The translations under genes and the position numbers were made by a program. A DNA stretch of 30,505 nucleotides from Hyphomicrobium_A sp964622715 (GTDB lineage: Bacteria > Pseudomonadota > Alphaproteobacteria > Rhizobiales > Hyphomicrobiaceae). How positions within the stretch are numbered: position 1 is the stretch's first letter; the number at the start of each line of letters is the position of its first letter. This document shows, piece by piece, positions 10,513-19,558 of this stretch. The notes beneath the pieces were generated by a model, which was not told the DNA's origin, made no database searches, and saw nothing but the letters and a program-made list of their open reading frames with translations. Where the stretch lies: positions 1 through 30,505 of the forward strand of contig CAZURR010000021.1 in the NCBI GenBank assembly GCA_964622715.1, written 5' to 3'.

Positions 10513-10737
10513 TCAGACAGGCGGCGCCGTTGTTGCCCCCGAGTCGACCATTGCCTGGAGCCAATAGGTCCAAAGCACAAAGAAAACGGCGAAGAAAACA
10601 CCTGTCAGGATCGCTCCAAACAGTTTGTTTCCAAACGAGAAAGCGTTACCCACCAGCGCGGCGAGAAACGCGATTACGGCATAGACCGCGACGGGCCCCC
10701 AGTCGACGGATGCCAAGTCAAACGGCAGATTTTCCAT
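10513..10737 (-). CDS. Small membrane protein, two TM segments
   Basis: This is a 74-residue protein with two hydrophobic segments (about residues 14-33 and 39-61) separated by a short FSFGNK loop, with a short polar C-terminal tail. I do not recognise a family. On the minus strand it is followed by a hairpin with a T-rich tail, which supports a real transcription unit. It lies convergent to uvrC and divergent from the extensin-like gene. It could be a subunit or accessory of an envelope complex, but nothing nearby says which. Confidence 0.72.
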   Translation of the reverse strand: MENLPFDLASVDWGPVAVYAVIAFLAALVGNAFSFGNKLFGAILTGVFFAVFFVLWTYWLQAMVDSGATTAPPV

Positions 10738-11062
10738 GCGTTAGACCCCCCTTTTTGAGCCCTTCGAAGTCGGGCTGTTGTTGAGCTCTGCATCTTGAGT
10801 TTCCGTCAACGGGGCCGCAGATGCAAGACCGCGTGACGTCGTCAATGTAAGAAAAAGTGTCTTTTGGAGAACACATGACAGAATCTTACAAATTTGTGTT
10901 AGCAGGCGCGCATCTTATCAGGCCGTAAACGTCGACTTCATCCTTCTTTAAGTACAAAGCGAGCCTATTTCCGCCGCGCTCGCCTCATAGGCTGGCTGTT
11001 TCGGTAGCGCCATTTGGCGAACTCGAGCGAGGCTCGATGGTTCACAGGGGCGATTGATAGGC
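10738..11062. other. Intergenic region, divergent promoters
   Basis: About 325 bases lie between the small membrane gene and the extensin-like gene, which diverge. A 5-1-5 inverted repeat TGACGTCGTCA is near 10838 and could be an operator, but this is weak. No RNA gene is seen. Confidence 0.35.
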
Positions 11063-12119
11063 ATGGCATCTCCAGACAAAGGGCTATCAGGGATTTCGAT
11101 TTGGCTCTCTCTGGCGCTCCTAGCCGGCGTCGTTGTGCTGCCGTTCCTGCCTGGCCACAACTCGAACCGGCCAACTTCCGCGGGGCGAACATCGCCCAAT
11201 GGTTCGGTGTCGGGTGCTACGAAGATTCCTGATGCGCCCACCCCCCCGAAGAGCGTCGAATCTGCTGCGTCCGGCGACGTGATCGAGGAGTCTTGGACGC
11301 AGGCGGAATTGACGGCCGGGCTGCGCGAGTGCTTGCGGCTGCTAGCGCCCGTCGCGGCCGACATCGAGCTAGCGGAACCAATCAAGAAAGGCGCATGCGG
11401 CTCGCGCGCCCCGTTGGAATTGCGCGGTCTGGGTAACGACAGGAAAGTCACGTTCCGCCCCGCGCCGACAATGAACTGCCGGCTCGCCGCGGGTGTTTCG
11501 CGCTGGGTGGATGAGGTTCTTCAGCCCGCGGCACGCGAGGTGCTTGGTTCGCCCGTTAAGCAGATCGTGGGCGCGTCGTCGTATTCCTGCCGCAACATCT
11601 ACAACAACCCCAAGCTTTCACTGAGTGAGCATGCGACGGGCAATGCGATCGACATAGTCGGCTTTGTCACGGCGGATGGTCGCACCATCAAGGTGCTGAA
11701 CCATTGGGGGCCGACCAAACGCGATATCGCAAGAGCAAAAAAGAAGCACGAGGCGGCTAAGGCAGCTGCAGCCAAGGCAGCNNNNNNNNNNNNNNNNNNN
11801 NNNNNNNNNNNNNNNNNNNNNNNNNNNNNNNNNNNNNNNNNNNNNNNNNNNNNNNNNNNNNNNNNNNNNNNNNNNNNNNNNCACGGCGACGGTGCATAAG
11901 GCGAGACTCAAAATGGACAATTTGCCGGCAGCTTCGAAGTCAAAAGAGACCAAGTTGCTAGCTCCCGCCAAGACCAAAGAGGCCGCGTTCTTGAAGCGCT
12001 TGCATAAGGGCGCCTGCGGTATATTTGGGACCACGCTCGGCCCCGAATTGAATGAGCCCCACCGCAATCATTTTCACTTTGACATGAGGCAGCGTCGCCG
12101 GGCTTCGGTCTGTCGCTAG
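11063..12119 (+). CDS. Extensin-like C-terminal domain protein, interrupted by a scaffold gap
   Basis: The N terminus has one hydrophobic segment (about residues 12-30), consistent with a signal anchor, followed by a Pro/Ser linker. The conserved region then holds GACGSRAPLELRGLG, the CRLAAGVSRWVDEVL helix, SYSCRNIYNNP and SEHATGNAIDIVGF. These are hallmarks of the bacterial extensin-like C-terminal family, whose members are exported and of unknown exact function. An Ala/Lys-rich linker runs into the 100-N gap. Beyond it the same gene resumes in another frame (from about 11883) and ends with HRNHFHFDM and Arg-rich residues. The frame change is expected because the N count is arbitrary. The true length is therefore unknown. 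The ATG at 11063 was chosen over an upstream TTG at 11054. Confidence 0.88.
11782..11881. other. Scaffold gap (100 N)
   Basis: Exactly 100 undetermined bases, the usual placeholder for a gap of unknown size. It falls in a repetitive Ala/Lys-coding stretch of the extensin-like gene, which probably broke the assembly. Confidence 0.98.
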
Positions 12120-12245
12120 GTGCGCTGCCCACCCCGAGTTAATGTCACAAAATTGCGACAGGACCCGTATGCCTGCAGAAGCACGCGGGATTGGTGAAGG
12201 CGCACCATTGACGCGGCATCGGCCTAGTGGTGTACCAGAGATCTG

Positions 12246-12833
12246 ATGGATCAAGCCAGTTCGCGCCCGCTGCCAATGAGCCTGCCAAACGTGCTGACGT
12301 ATGGGCGCATCATTGCTGTTCCCGCCCTCGTCGCCTGCCTTTTTTTCCTGAAAGGCGACGTGGCTCGCTGGTCGGCATTCACGCTTTTTGTTCTAGCCGG
12401 CTTTACGGACTGGCTTGACGGGTATTTGGCGCGCATATGGGAACAGCAGTCGACGCTCGGGCGCATGCTTGATCCCATCGCCGACAAGCTCCTGGTCGGC
12501 GCTGTGCTGATGATGCTCGTTTACGATGAGACGATATCGGGCTGGTCGATCTGGGCAGCCATCATCATCCTGCTGCGCGAGATCCTCGTCTCCGGCCTGC
12601 GCGAATTCCTCGCCGAGCTCAATGTCAAGATTCACGTCACACAGCTCGCGAAGTGGAAAACGACGATGCAGATGATTGCGCTGGGCGTTCTACTCGCCGG
12701 TCCGGCCGCCGAGAAAATAGTGCCTGGTATCATGACTGGTGGCTTAGTACTGTTGTGGATTGCAGCGCTGTTGACGCTGTGGACCGGCTACGACTATCTG
12801 AAGGCCGGTGTGGTCCACGCCATCGAGCGTTGA
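12246..12833 (+). CDS. pgsA: CDP-diacylglycerol-glycerol-3-phosphate 3-phosphatidyltransferase
   Basis: PgsA makes phosphatidylglycerol phosphate from CDP-diacylglycerol and glycerol 3-phosphate in the inner membrane. The 195-residue protein has the complete CDP-alcohol phosphotransferase signature: D58-G59-xx-A62-R63-x8-G72-xxx-D76-xxx-D80. Several hydrophobic segments follow. PNVLTYGRI near the N terminus is typical of PgsA. An internal ATG at 12276 is a possible alternative start. Only 6 bases separate its stop from moaD, so it heads a pgsA-moaD-moaE operon. Confidence 0.96.
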   Translation: MDQASSRPLPMSLPNVLTYGRIIAVPALVACLFFLKGDVARWSAFTLFVLAGFTDWLDGYLARIWEQQSTLGRMLDPIADKLLVGAVLMMLVYDETISGWSIWAAIIILLREILVSGLREFLAELNVKIHVTQLAKWKTTMQMIALGVLLAGPAAEKIVPGIMTGGLVLLWIAALLTLWTGYDYLKAGVVHAIER

Positions 12834-12839
12834 GCTTCT

Positions 12840-13115
12840 ATGAGCATAGTACGTCCTAGACAAGTGAAGCTGCTCTATTTCGCCTGGGTACGGGAGAAGA
12901 TTGGTCGCGGCTCGGAGGAGATCACGTTGCCCGACGACATCGCAACCGTCGCCGATCTGGTCGCTTGGTTGAAAACGCGAGGTCCGGAGTTCAGCGAGGC
13001 ATTCGCGCGCCCCAACGTCGTTCGCGCCGCGCTCGACAAGGCGCACGTCAAGCCGGATGCACCCATCGCGGAGGCCCGTGAGATTGCCTTTTTCCCGCCC
13101 GTTACAGGTGGGTGA
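12840..13115 (+). CDS. moaD: Molybdopterin synthase small subunit
   Basis: MoaD is the ubiquitin-like sulfur carrier of molybdopterin synthase. The protein has 91 residues and ends in the required Gly-Gly (EIAFFPPVTGG), whose terminal carboxylate is adenylated and thiocarboxylated by MoeB-type enzymes. LLYFAWVREKIG near the N terminus is typical of the beta-grasp fold. It lies 6 bases after pgsA and 4 bases before moaE, so the three are almost certainly cotranscribed. Confidence 0.96.
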   Translation: MSIVRPRQVKLLYFAWVREKIGRGSEEITLPDDIATVADLVAWLKTRGPEFSEAFARPNVVRAALDKAHVKPDAPIAEAREIAFFPPVTGG

Positions 13116-13119
13116 GCCG

Positions 13120-13578
13120 ATGGGCGTCAAGGTTCAAGACGAAGATTTCGACGTCGCTGCGGAAGTTGCAGTGCTGACCGCGCAACGCACCGACATCGGT
13201 GCCATCGTTACGTTCACGGGCCGCGTTCGCGACGATGATCAGGGCCGTCCCATCGCGTCGATGACGCTGGAGCACTATCCCGGCATGACGGAAACGGAGC
13301 TAGCGCGCATCGAGGCGGAGGCAGCCGCGCGCTGGCCGTTGCAGGCGAGCCTCATCATCCATCGTACGGGAAAGCTTTCTCCGGGCGACAACATCGTTCT
13401 CGTCATCGCCGCATCGGCGCACCGGCAAGCGGCATTCGAGGCGGCGGGCTTCCTGATGGATTATCTCAAGGCCAGCGCACCGTTCTGGAAGAAGGAGACG
13501 GGCCCAGCGGGTGAGAGCAGTTGGGTCGAGGCGCGCGAAAATGACGAAACTGCGGCTGAGCGTTGGCGCTCGACGTGA
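13120..13578 (+). CDS. moaE: Molybdopterin synthase catalytic subunit
   Basis: MoaE converts cyclic pyranopterin monophosphate to molybdopterin with sulfur from MoaD. The 152-residue protein shows FTGRVRDDDQG, LEHYPGMTE, IIHRTGKLSPGDN and the active-site region DYLKASAPFWKKET containing the conserved lysines. The open frame extends 21 codons upstream, but the ATG at 13120 has GGTGGGTGAG just before it and sits 4 bases after the moaD stop. Some molybdoenzyme must be encoded elsewhere in the genome. Confidence 0.97.
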   Translation: MGVKVQDEDFDVAAEVAVLTAQRTDIGAIVTFTGRVRDDDQGRPIASMTLEHYPGMTETELARIEAEAAARWPLQASLIIHRTGKLSPGDNIVLVIAASAHRQAAFEAAGFLMDYLKASAPFWKKETGPAGESSWVEARENDETAAERWRST

Positions 13579-13765
13579 GCACCATGAACCGGCCAAAACG
13601 GAATACTTGCTAGTGCATCGCGAGCTGAGCGTTAGCGGTTTGTTAAGGGCTACGGATCAATAACCCTAACAAAGCCCGAAGGTGACCAGGAAAACGCCAT
13701 CATCTCGGGTCATCTATGAACGTCACAAACCTAAACTTGTTTTGCGTAGACGGGGGTCGGACGTC

Positions 13766-15070
13766 ATGGTTTATAGCCAGCCGCGGCTTTGGGGTCGCGG
13801 GATTATCATTGCGCTAACGTTAACATGTGCGCACGCGCCACTTCAGGCGCAGACACGTGTTTCGGGGACGTTGGCGGCGCAAGAGCAGACGCGCTCAGCC
13901 GAGCCCACTGACAGCAAGCAGCAAAGCAGCCAATTGCGCACGCGCTTTGTCGTCGGCCTACCACGGCGGGCGAAGTACGACGTTTTCTCCCTCAACAATC
14001 CGAACCGTGTGATCGTCGAGCTTGCCGAGACCAAGCTGCGATTGCCGTCGCACCCCAACGGCAAGGCCATTGGCCTCATAAAGGGTTTTCGCGCCGGACT
14101 TTCAGGGAAGGATCGCTCGCGCATCGTTATTGATGTGACCGAGCCCGTGGTGGTCGCCAGCACCAAGATTGAGAAATTCAAGCGCGGCAAAGGGCAAATT
14201 TTGGCAGTTGAGATCGTCCCTGCCGGAATTATCACGAAAAGCATCCGCAAGAAGCCATTTCCAAAGCCGACTTACTCACTCGGCGCAATGGGGCTGCAGC
14301 CGCCACTCCCGCGGCCGGCTGTGCATCCGGATGTGCGGGCGGAAAAGGCGTTTAAGCCCATTGTCGTCATCGATCCTGGTCACGGCGGCCACGATTCCGG
14401 TGCCGAGAAGAATGGCGCCGTCGAGAAGGAAATCACCTTGGCGTTCGGAAAGCTTGTAGCTGAAAAGCTAAAGGCTACGGGCCGCTACAAGGTACTTATG
14501 ACGCGCGATACAGATGTATTTGTTCCCCTGGGTGATCGCGTCGCTTACGGTGAGCGAAACAAGGCCAATTTGTTTATCTCTGTGCATTGCGACTACGCGG
14601 ATACGGGATCGAAAGCCAATGGCGCCACGATCTATTCGTTGCGCGAGTCGGTTGCGAACAAGCTGCGGCGCTCTGCTAAGGGCAAGTCCTCTAGTAGCGT
14701 CTTGTCGGGGGCAGAGGTCGAGACCGTGAAGAAAGCAAGCGGTGATGTTGACCTGGTGAAGGGCATCCTCGCCGATCTTGCCAAGCGTGAGGTCGATGTC
14801 ACGCGAGACCGTACCAGCGTACTTGCCCACTCGGTCATCGCCATGATGGGCGAGAGCACCAAAATGCGCAGCAATCCCGACAAGCAGGCATCATTCCGCG
14901 TCCTGAAGACGGCGCAGTTCCCGTCGATCCTGATCGAGCTCGCCTACGTCACCAACAAACAAGACGCCGAAAACCTGCAGTCGAACAGCTGGCGCGATAA
15001 GGTGTCGGCTTCGATCTTGACTGCGGTGGACGGTTACTTCTCCAATCAGTTGGCCCAGTTGCCCATGTGA
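13766..15070 (+). CDS. amiC: N-acetylmuramoyl-L-alanine amidase (AMIN + Amidase_3)
   Basis: This periplasmic zinc amidase cleaves the peptide stem from peptidoglycan during cell separation. A signal peptide (about residues 1-30, ending PLQAQ) is followed by an AMIN localisation domain (about 55-160). The Amidase_3 domain (about 195-425) carries zinc-site PGHGGHDSG, the metal-binding Glu in GAVEKEI, SVHCDY and the catalytic Glu in ILIELAYVTN. The GTG at 13682 is open, but the ATG at 13766 puts the signal sequence at the N terminus and has GGGGGTCGG ahead. It is monocistronic, with its own terminator. Confidence 0.95.
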   Translation: MVYSQPRLWGRGIIIALTLTCAHAPLQAQTRVSGTLAAQEQTRSAEPTDSKQQSSQLRTRFVVGLPRRAKYDVFSLNNPNRVIVELAETKLRLPSHPNGKAIGLIKGFRAGLSGKDRSRIVIDVTEPVVVASTKIEKFKRGKGQILAVEIVPAGIITKSIRKKPFPKPTYSLGAMGLQPPLPRPAVHPDVRAEKAFKPIVVIDPGHGGHDSGAEKNGAVEKEITLAFGKLVAEKLKATGRYKVLMTRDTDVFVPLGDRVAYGERNKANLFISVHCDYADTGSKANGATIYSLRESVANKLRRSAKGKSSSSVLSGAEVETVKKASGDVDLVKGILADLAKREVDVTRDRTSVLAHSVIAMMGESTKMRSNPDKQASFRVLKTAQFPSILIELAYVTNKQDAENLQSNSWRDKVSASILTAVDGYFSNQLAQLPM

Positions 15071-15098
15071 CTTGAGCAGCCGGCCACGCAAACGAAAT

Positions 15099-15131
15099 AG
15101 GCCGGCCCTTGAAGGGACCGGCCTCATTTTT
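15099..15131 (+). terminator. Intrinsic terminator of the amidase gene
   Basis: AGGCCGG-CCCTTGAAGGG-A-CCGGCCT forms a near-continuous stem-loop ending at 15124 and is followed by CATTTTT. It lies 28 bases after the amidase stop codon. Confidence 0.92.
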
Positions 15132-15860
15132 GTGGTCAGCTTGGGTCGCACACCCGTGCCAACTAGTGCCCCGTTACGCGATACTCGGTGGATGAACCGA
15201 TTTTTGGCGCCAGAGCAGGATCAGTAGTAGCCATTGCAGATCGAGCCGAAGCGACCGTGCGGCGTGAAAACCCGTAGACAAGGCATTGAGGAACTTTTCT
15301 CGATGAAGACGCTTCAGCATTGGCCACTCCATCTTCCAGTGTGTGCCGCATCCGAAGCCGGTTGGCCGAACCGCATTCGCGCTCAAAACGACGCACCGCC
15401 GCGCCGGCCAAGGCAGCCCGTGCGCGCGAAACGTAGTGAGCGGAGAATGAGGTTGGATGCAGTTATCTTGGGCAGGGCTCGGTGGGAGCCGGATTGCAAG
15501 GCTGTCGAACGCTCCCTCAGGCGGTCCTGTCCGTATCCGCCACGCGTTCGACCAGCCAAAATTGCCAGTCGTGATGTCGTTCTGGCTAAGAGACAACAAG
15601 GGCCTCACGCCCTCCATTCTCCGACTCGCGCACTCAACGGCCAAGGCCTCGAAAGGCCAAGACAAGCCGGCGGGGATCGGCTCCCTCGCAGGGACACGAT
15701 AAGTGATTCGTCCACAGATTTTGAGTGGGAGGCATTGAATTAATACGTTGTGCGCCGGTTTGGCCACGTTTTTGCCGGATTTGAAATCCGTCGAGCAACG
15801 GCATTTTTGCCGATTTCTGCTTGCTACAATGCAGTCGATTCAAAACGCAGGGAGACTAGC
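15132..15860. other. Long region without a recognisable gene
   Basis: About 730 bases lie between the amidase terminator and the next gene. Open frames exist on both strands (largest 15174-15767, minus, 197 codons; also 15234-15743, plus), but none has a ribosome site, domain or plausible composition. Because several frames are open across the same stretch of GC-rich DNA, I treat them as chance or as remnants of a decayed gene. Confidence 0.4.
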
Positions 15861-17150
15861 ATGAGGCTTCATACCTTGATCGCGCTCGGTTTACTGATGG
15901 CCGCCTCACCCGCATTCGCTTGCACAGGCGAGTCAGTGTACTTGGAAGCCGACTTCCAGACGCATGACCTTGCTTGGGGCGAGGAAGACGCTCGCTTCAA
16001 GGTGTCGGACGGCGAAGTCATCTTGAATCCTGCGCCCGGATCGCAGACCGCACGTTGGAATGCGGGCGTAAATCTGGAGGATCTTGATGCCTGCGTGACC
16101 ATTACGACGCCGGACGCCACGACTGAGGCGTCGCGCAGTTATGCGGGCCTGTTGTTCTGGTTGGAGGACAAGAACAATTTCTACGAAGCTGTTATTTCGC
16201 CCAATGGTTTGCTCACGGTCGCGCGCAAAATTCGTGGCAAACTTGTAGAGGCAGTACCCGTTCCTTGGACCAAGGCCAACGCCTTGAAGCTGGGCCCTGG
16301 CGAGAAGAACAGATTGCGGGTAACGCTGGAGGGTCAGACGGTCGTCGTGACGATCAACGATTCTGAGGTCGCTCGATTTCGCGGCCAGGCGCCGGATGGA
16401 CCAAGTCAAATCGGTCTGGTAGCGGCTTCCTCTCCGGATGCGACCAATACTTGGCACATGAGCGAATTGAAAGTAACGAATGTGCCGCCAGGCAAGACGG
16501 TTGGCAAAAGCGCAGGTGACAAAAAGAAGTCAGCCAACCGAAAGCAATCCGCTGACACGCTTGCTGCCACTCCAGGATGCGCTGATGGCAAAGTTTTGTT
16601 CGTGGACAACTTCAGTGCGCACGATCCGACTTGGGGCAGGAAAGATGCCCGACTCAGAATCTCTTCTGGCAAAGCGGTCTTTACCCCCGTGCCGGGAACG
16701 CGGACGTTCCGTTGGAACCGGGTGTTTGTATTCGACGATCTCGATGCGTGCGCCACGGTCAGTCTGGCGAAGAATACGTCCGATGCCACCGCAAGCTACG
16801 CGGGATTGATGTTTTGGGTTGAAGACAACCGGAACTACTATCAGGCTGTGATCGCTCCCAATGGCTATTTCACCATTGCACGCGTTGTCGACGGTAAGGA
16901 AGCTCCCTCGCGTCCCGTCAAGTGGACCAAGACGAATGCCATCAAGTATGGTGCAAAGAAGAAAAACACCCTTCGCTTGATCCTCAAAGGTGATCAGGTT
17001 GGTGTCTTGATCAATGGTAAGGAGGTTGCAAGCTTCACCGGTGAGCCCCCGTCGCAACCGAGCTATATTGGTTTCCTCGCGGCGTCGGCGCCGAGCAAGA
17101 AGGGTGACACCTGGTCTGTCACCGACTTCAAGATAACGGAACCGCAATAG
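15861..17150 (+). CDS. Secreted protein with two homologous lectin-like domains
   Basis: The 429-residue protein begins with a signal peptide (MRLHTLIALGLLMAASPAFA, then Cys). Two homologous units of about 185 residues follow, joined by a Lys/Ser linker. Each starts with Cys, has a (D/A)xxWG(E/R)xDARxxxS(S/D)G strand, a central AGL(L/M)FW(L/V)ED(K/N)xNxYxAVI(S/A)PNG motif and ends IG(L/F)(V/L)AASxP. The pattern resembles concanavalin-like or DUF1080-type sugar-binding folds. That is a structural guess from the motifs, not a firm assignment. The ATG at 15861 has GGGAGA ahead. It is convergent with rpoH. Confidence 0.82.
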   Translation: MRLHTLIALGLLMAASPAFACTGESVYLEADFQTHDLAWGEEDARFKVSDGEVILNPAPGSQTARWNAGVNLEDLDACVTITTPDATTEASRSYAGLLFWLEDKNNFYEAVISPNGLLTVARKIRGKLVEAVPVPWTKANALKLGPGEKNRLRVTLEGQTVVVTINDSEVARFRGQAPDGPSQIGLVAASSPDATNTWHMSELKVTNVPPGKTVGKSAGDKKKSANRKQSADTLAATPGCADGKVLFVDNFSAHDPTWGRKDARLRISSGKAVFTPVPGTRTFRWNRVFVFDDLDACATVSLAKNTSDATASYAGLMFWVEDNRNYYQAVIAPNGYFTIARVVDGKEAPSRPVKWTKTNAIKYGAKKKNTLRLILKGDQVGVLINGKEVASFTGEPPSQPSYIGFLAASAPSKKGDTWSVTDFKITEPQ

Positions 17151-17176
17151 CGCTATTGGCGGTTAATGAGCGAGCC

Positions 17177-17202
17177 GAGGCTCACGCTGTGCCGTGAGCC
17201 TC
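17177..17202. terminator. Perfect hairpin between convergent genes
   Basis: A 10-base perfect stem (GAGGCTCACG/CGTGAGCCTC, 6-base loop) overlaps the last codons of rpoH and stands 26 bases after the plus-strand gene ending at 17150. Neither side has a strong T-run, so termination is plausible but not proven. Confidence 0.5.
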
Positions 17203-18069
17203 GTTGTCCTTTGCGGCGCTCTGTACCGCCTTTTGCACCTTCTCAAAGGCACGGACTTCGATCTGGCGGATTCGCTCGCGTGACACGCCGAACTCTGTCG
17301 AGAGGTCCTCGAGCGTGATGGGGCTGTCCGTTAAGCGCCGTGCCTCGAAGATGCGCCGTTCACGATCGTTGAGCGCAAAGAGCGCATTGGACAGGTAGCT
17401 TTTGCGTTGGTCGAATTCCTGTGTCTCAGCAAGCTGGTCTTCCTGGCTCGGTGCCTCGTCCACAAGCCAATCTTGCCATTCGCCTGCCTCCGTATCGGCG
17501 CGCACGGGTGCATTGAGCGATGAATCGCCTCCCAGTCGACGGTTCATCGAAACCACGTCGGCTTCGCTGACGCCCAGCCTGCGAGCAATCTTCTGCACTT
17601 GGTCAGGGTGCAAGTCCCCATCGTCCAGCGCGCGCAATTGGCTCTTAGCGCGGCGGAGATTGAAGAACAGCTTCTTCTGCGCGGCTGTGGTGCCCATCTT
17701 TACCAGGCTCCAAGAACGCAGGATGTATTCCTGGATCGAGGCGCGGATCCACCACATCGCGTACGTAGCCAGACGGAATCCCTTGTCGGGATCGAAGCGC
17801 TTGACGGCCTGCATCAGGCCGACGTTGCCCTCCGAGATGACCTCGCCGATTGGCAGCCCGTAGCCGCGGTAGCCCATGGCGATACGCGCGACAAGACGCA
17901 GGTGAGACGTGATGAGCTTTTCAGCGGCGTCTGCGTCCTCGTGCTCCTGCCAGCGTTTGGCCAGCATGAATTCCTCGCAAGGTTCCAGCATTGGAAACTT
18001 GCGGATGTCGTCCAGGTAGCGCGACAGGCCCATTGAGCCTTGCGCAATTGTGGGAAGTCTTGCTGCCAT
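17182..18069 (-). CDS. rpoH: RNA polymerase sigma-32 factor
   Basis: RpoH directs RNA polymerase to heat-shock promoters. The 295-residue protein has region 2 (about residues 48-120, with GLPIGEVISEGNVGLMQAV and RLATYAMWWIRASIQEYILR), the RpoH box Q-KKLFFNLR near 132-140 that distinguishes sigma-32 from sigma-70, and a region 4 helix-turn-helix (TLEDLSTEFGVSRERIRQIE). The ATG at 18069 is preferred to the TTG one codon earlier. The gene is isolated, with 442 bases upstream. Alphaproteobacteria often have more than one RpoH; which this is cannot be told. Confidence 0.97.
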   Translation of the reverse strand: MAARLPTIAQGSMGLSRYLDDIRKFPMLEPCEEFMLAKRWQEHEDADAAEKLITSHLRLVARIAMGYRGYGLPIGEVISEGNVGLMQAVKRFDPDKGFRLATYAMWWIRASIQEYILRSWSLVKMGTTAAQKKLFFNLRRAKSQLRALDDGDLHPDQVQKIARRLGVSEADVVSMNRRLGGDSSLNAPVRADTEAGEWQDWLVDEAPSQEDQLAETQEFDQRKSYLSNALFALNDRERRIFEARRLTDSPITLEDLSTEFGVSRERIRQIEVRAFEKVQKAVQSAAKDNEAHGTA

Positions 18070-18511
18070 CAATTTTCCAGATGCCGTATCCCAAAAGGTG
18101 GTCGGGTGGCTTTTCTGTTCCCTTCATCTCCGGTGGCCGGCCCGAAGGCTAGACATTATCCCGCTTTCGAGGCCCGGTGCGTCTATAACGTTTCGGGCAT
18201 GGTCAATCTGTTGTTAAGTTTCTCGCGCGTCCTCTTGCTAATGTGAAGTGTACGAAAGACGGGTCTGCTTGGATGAGCGCGGTCCCTATGACGAGTTCGC
18301 AAATCAGCAATGCATATTGCCGTCAGCTGGCCGCAGAACCGCGACGGTGACAAGGCGGGGCTCATTAAATTTAAGCAATTCTGCTGCGCAAGCGCACAAG
18401 GTCTGGGATTGGTTTTACCGATGAAGTCATTGGGATTAACGATAGTTCACAAAGTATCCCAATTGCGTGAAGGCGCCGGGGCATGCCCCGGGAAGTTATG
18501 CCGCTTTTGCG
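18070..18511. other. rluD-rpoH spacer with two inverted repeats
   Basis: The rpoH promoter must lie here on the minus strand. Two structures stand near the rluD end: an inverted repeat ATTGGGAT/ATCCCAAT (18429-18436 and 18456-18463, 19-base spacer) and the palindrome CCGGGGCATGCCCCGG (18476-18491). They may terminate rluD or structure an rpoH leader. No U-tract follows either one on the minus strand. Confidence 0.45.
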
Positions 18512-19525
18512 CTAATGCGCATTTTCCAGTGCCTTAACGAGTGCGCTCAAATCGTCGGGTAGCGGACTGGAAAAGTGCAGGTTCTTGCCGGTGGCAGGGT
18601 GCTCGAAACCAAGTTCCACGGCATGTAAGGCTTGGCGCCCCAGCTGCTTCAGGCTCTTCTGCGCCGATTCGGGGAGCGTGCTGATGCTCGCCTTGAAGCC
18701 GCTCCCGTAGGTCGGATCGCCGAGTAAGGGGTGGCCGGCGTGAGCAAGATGCACGCGGATCTGGTGCGTGCGTCCGGTCTCAAGCTGCAATTCCAAGAGC
18801 GAAACGAGATGGGCCCCGCGTGCACTTTCGAAGGTTTTGAGAACCTTGAAATGCGTCACCGCCCGGCGACCGGTTTCGCCCTTTACCACAGCAATTTTGG
18901 CGCGGTTGGATGGGCTGCGTCCCAGCGGAGCGTCGATGCTGCCGCGCGGGCGCGTGGGCTTGCCCCAGACGAGAGCGATATATATGCGTTTCAGCCGTCC
19001 GTCCGCGCCATGTGATGCAAACTGCTCGCTCAAACTCTGGTGTGCTGCATCCGTCTTCGCCACTACAAGAAGCCCGGATGTTCCCTTGTCGAGGCGATGC
19101 ACGATACCCGGCCGTTTCACGCCGCCTATTCCAGACAGACTTGCGCCGCAGTGGGCGATGAGTGCGTTAACGAGCGTGCCCGAGGTATGCCCGGCCGCGG
19201 GATGCACAACGAGGTGGGCTGGTTTGTCGACAACGATGAGCTGATCGTCCTCGTAGACGACATTGAGCTCCATTTTTTCCGGGGCAGGTGCAGCAGGTTC
19301 AGGCTCGGGCACCCAGAGCGTAAAGGTCTCGCCTGGTTTGACCCGGTGTGCCCCGTCTCTTATGGTCTCGGACGCTCCGCTGGCAACGTTTCCAGCGCGG
19401 ATCAGCGCTTGAATCCGCGCGCGGCTGAGCCCCATTGCCCGGTCTGTCAGGAAGCGGTCCAAACGGGTCCCAGCGTCTTCTGGCCCCACCGCTACCGTGA
19501 TTATTTTTTCGCGACTTGCTCTCAT
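18512..19525 (-). CDS. rluD: RluD-type 23S rRNA pseudouridine synthase
   Basis: The 337-residue protein has an N-terminal S4 RNA-binding domain (about residues 18-65) and an RluA-family catalytic domain. The catalytic motif HRLDKGTSGLLV holds the nucleophile Asp146. ELQLETGRTHQIRVHLAHAGHP and LLGDPTYG are also standard. The S4 domain points to the RluC/RluD group that modifies 23S rRNA in the large subunit. The exact uridine target is inferred by similarity to RluD. It is divergent from a one-TM protein gene, 33 bases apart. Confidence 0.94.
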   Translation of the reverse strand: MRASREKIITVAVGPEDAGTRLDRFLTDRAMGLSRARIQALIRAGNVASGASETIRDGAHRVKPGETFTLWVPEPEPAAPAPEKMELNVVYEDDQLIVVDKPAHLVVHPAAGHTSGTLVNALIAHCGASLSGIGGVKRPGIVHRLDKGTSGLLVVAKTDAAHQSLSEQFASHGADGRLKRIYIALVWGKPTRPRGSIDAPLGRSPSNRAKIAVVKGETGRRAVTHFKVLKTFESARGAHLVSLLELQLETGRTHQIRVHLAHAGHPLLGDPTYGSGFKASISTLPESAQKSLKQLGRQALHAVELGFEHPATGKNLHFSSPLPDDLSALVKALENAH

Positions 19526-19558
19526 CGCTTCAGCGACATCCTTTTAGGAGAGATTTCT

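Noticed and set aside
11892..12119. Separate small gene after the first gap
   Set aside because: Its sequence (NEPHRNHFHFDM) is the natural end of the extensin-like protein; the frame difference is due to the arbitrary 100-N gap.
15174..15767. Minus-strand frame of 197 codons after the amidase terminator
   Set aside because: No ribosome site, no recognisable domain, and overlapping plus-strand frames are equally open. It may be a decayed gene but I cannot support a product.
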